DNA of 7,049 bases. Source: Flavobacteriia bacterium. GTDB taxonomy: Bacteria > Bacteroidota > Bacteroidia > Flavobacteriales_D > Crocinitomicaceae. Below the pieces are notes generated by a model, which made no database searches, was not told where the DNA came from, and saw only the letters and a list, made by a program, of their open reading frames with translations. A program made the position numbers and the translations under genes. The stretch lies in assembly GCA_009925805.1 (NCBI GenBank), contig RFQF01000104.1, forward strand, positions 1 through 7,049. Reading direction: 5' to 3'. How positions within the stretch are numbered: the first letter of the stretch is position 1; the number at the start of each line of letters is the position of its first letter. Shown one piece after another: positions 6,990 to 7,049 of the stretch.

Positions 6990-7049
6990 TTACCAACTTC
7001 CACTGGCGCCTCCGCCTCCAAAACTACCACCGCCAAAGCCACCAAATCC
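6990..7049 (-). CDS. C-terminal tail of a probable TPM-domain (YgcG-like) membrane protein (partial)
   Basis: Read on the minus strand, the last bases encode 19 residues of a Gly/Ser/Phe-rich tail ending GGGSFGGGGASGSW and a TAA stop (6992-6990). This kind of tail, Gly-rich with an extreme SGSW or SGxW end, is typical of TPM-domain proteins (DUF477, YgcG family), which have an exported TPM domain, a membrane segment and a low-complexity C-terminus. In Bacteroidota such genes often sit next to lemA and a second TPM gene. The TPM domain itself lies beyond the right edge, so the assignment depends on the tail alone. The gene converges on the thiolase, and its stop codon lies 2 bp past the end of the thiolase terminator T run. 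Confidence 0.65.
   Translation of the reverse strand, partial: GFGGFGGGSFGGGGASGSW

Overview
The window looks like a chromosomal segment from a member of the Bacteroidota, most likely Flavobacteriia-like. The main evidence is a large surface protein with SprB-type repeats. Supporting evidence is a vWA membrane protein of a type common in this phylum, sequences matching the Bacteroidota -7 promoter consensus TAnnTTTG, and start codons without Shine-Dalgarno sequences. I cannot name a genus.

Layout, left to right. Positions 1-2498 (minus) hold the N-terminal 832 codons of a large exported adhesin-like protein. It has a signal peptide, a beta-rich N-terminal domain, a DUF11-like domain, an Ig/PKD-like domain and three SprB-type repeats, and it runs off the left edge. 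Its only plausible start is TTG. Positions 2582-3532 (minus) encode an exported endonuclease/exonuclease/phosphatase-fold hydrolase. Positions 3589-5670 (minus) encode a three-TM von Willebrand factor A membrane protein with an intact MIDAS motif. These three genes point the same way with gaps of 56 and 83 bp, so they could be cotranscribed, although their roles are not obviously linked.

From 5671 to 5758 lies a short divergent promoter region. Positions 5759-6937 (plus) encode a complete thiolase of the acetyl-CoA acetyltransferase type, followed by a strong intrinsic terminator at 6964-6988. Converging on it from the right edge is the last 19 codons of a minus-strand gene (6990-7049) with the Gly/Ser-rich tail typical of TPM-domain (YgcG-like) membrane proteins.

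The envelope genes (adhesin, exported nuclease, vWA protein, TPM protein) surround one cytoplasmic metabolic gene. I see no mobile element, CRISPR array, tRNA, rRNA or defence system. I found no convincing new system. The points most worth checking are the TTG-initiated adhesin, the paired cysteines in its repeats, and the start site of the vWA gene, whose longest reading frame runs antisense into the thiolase.
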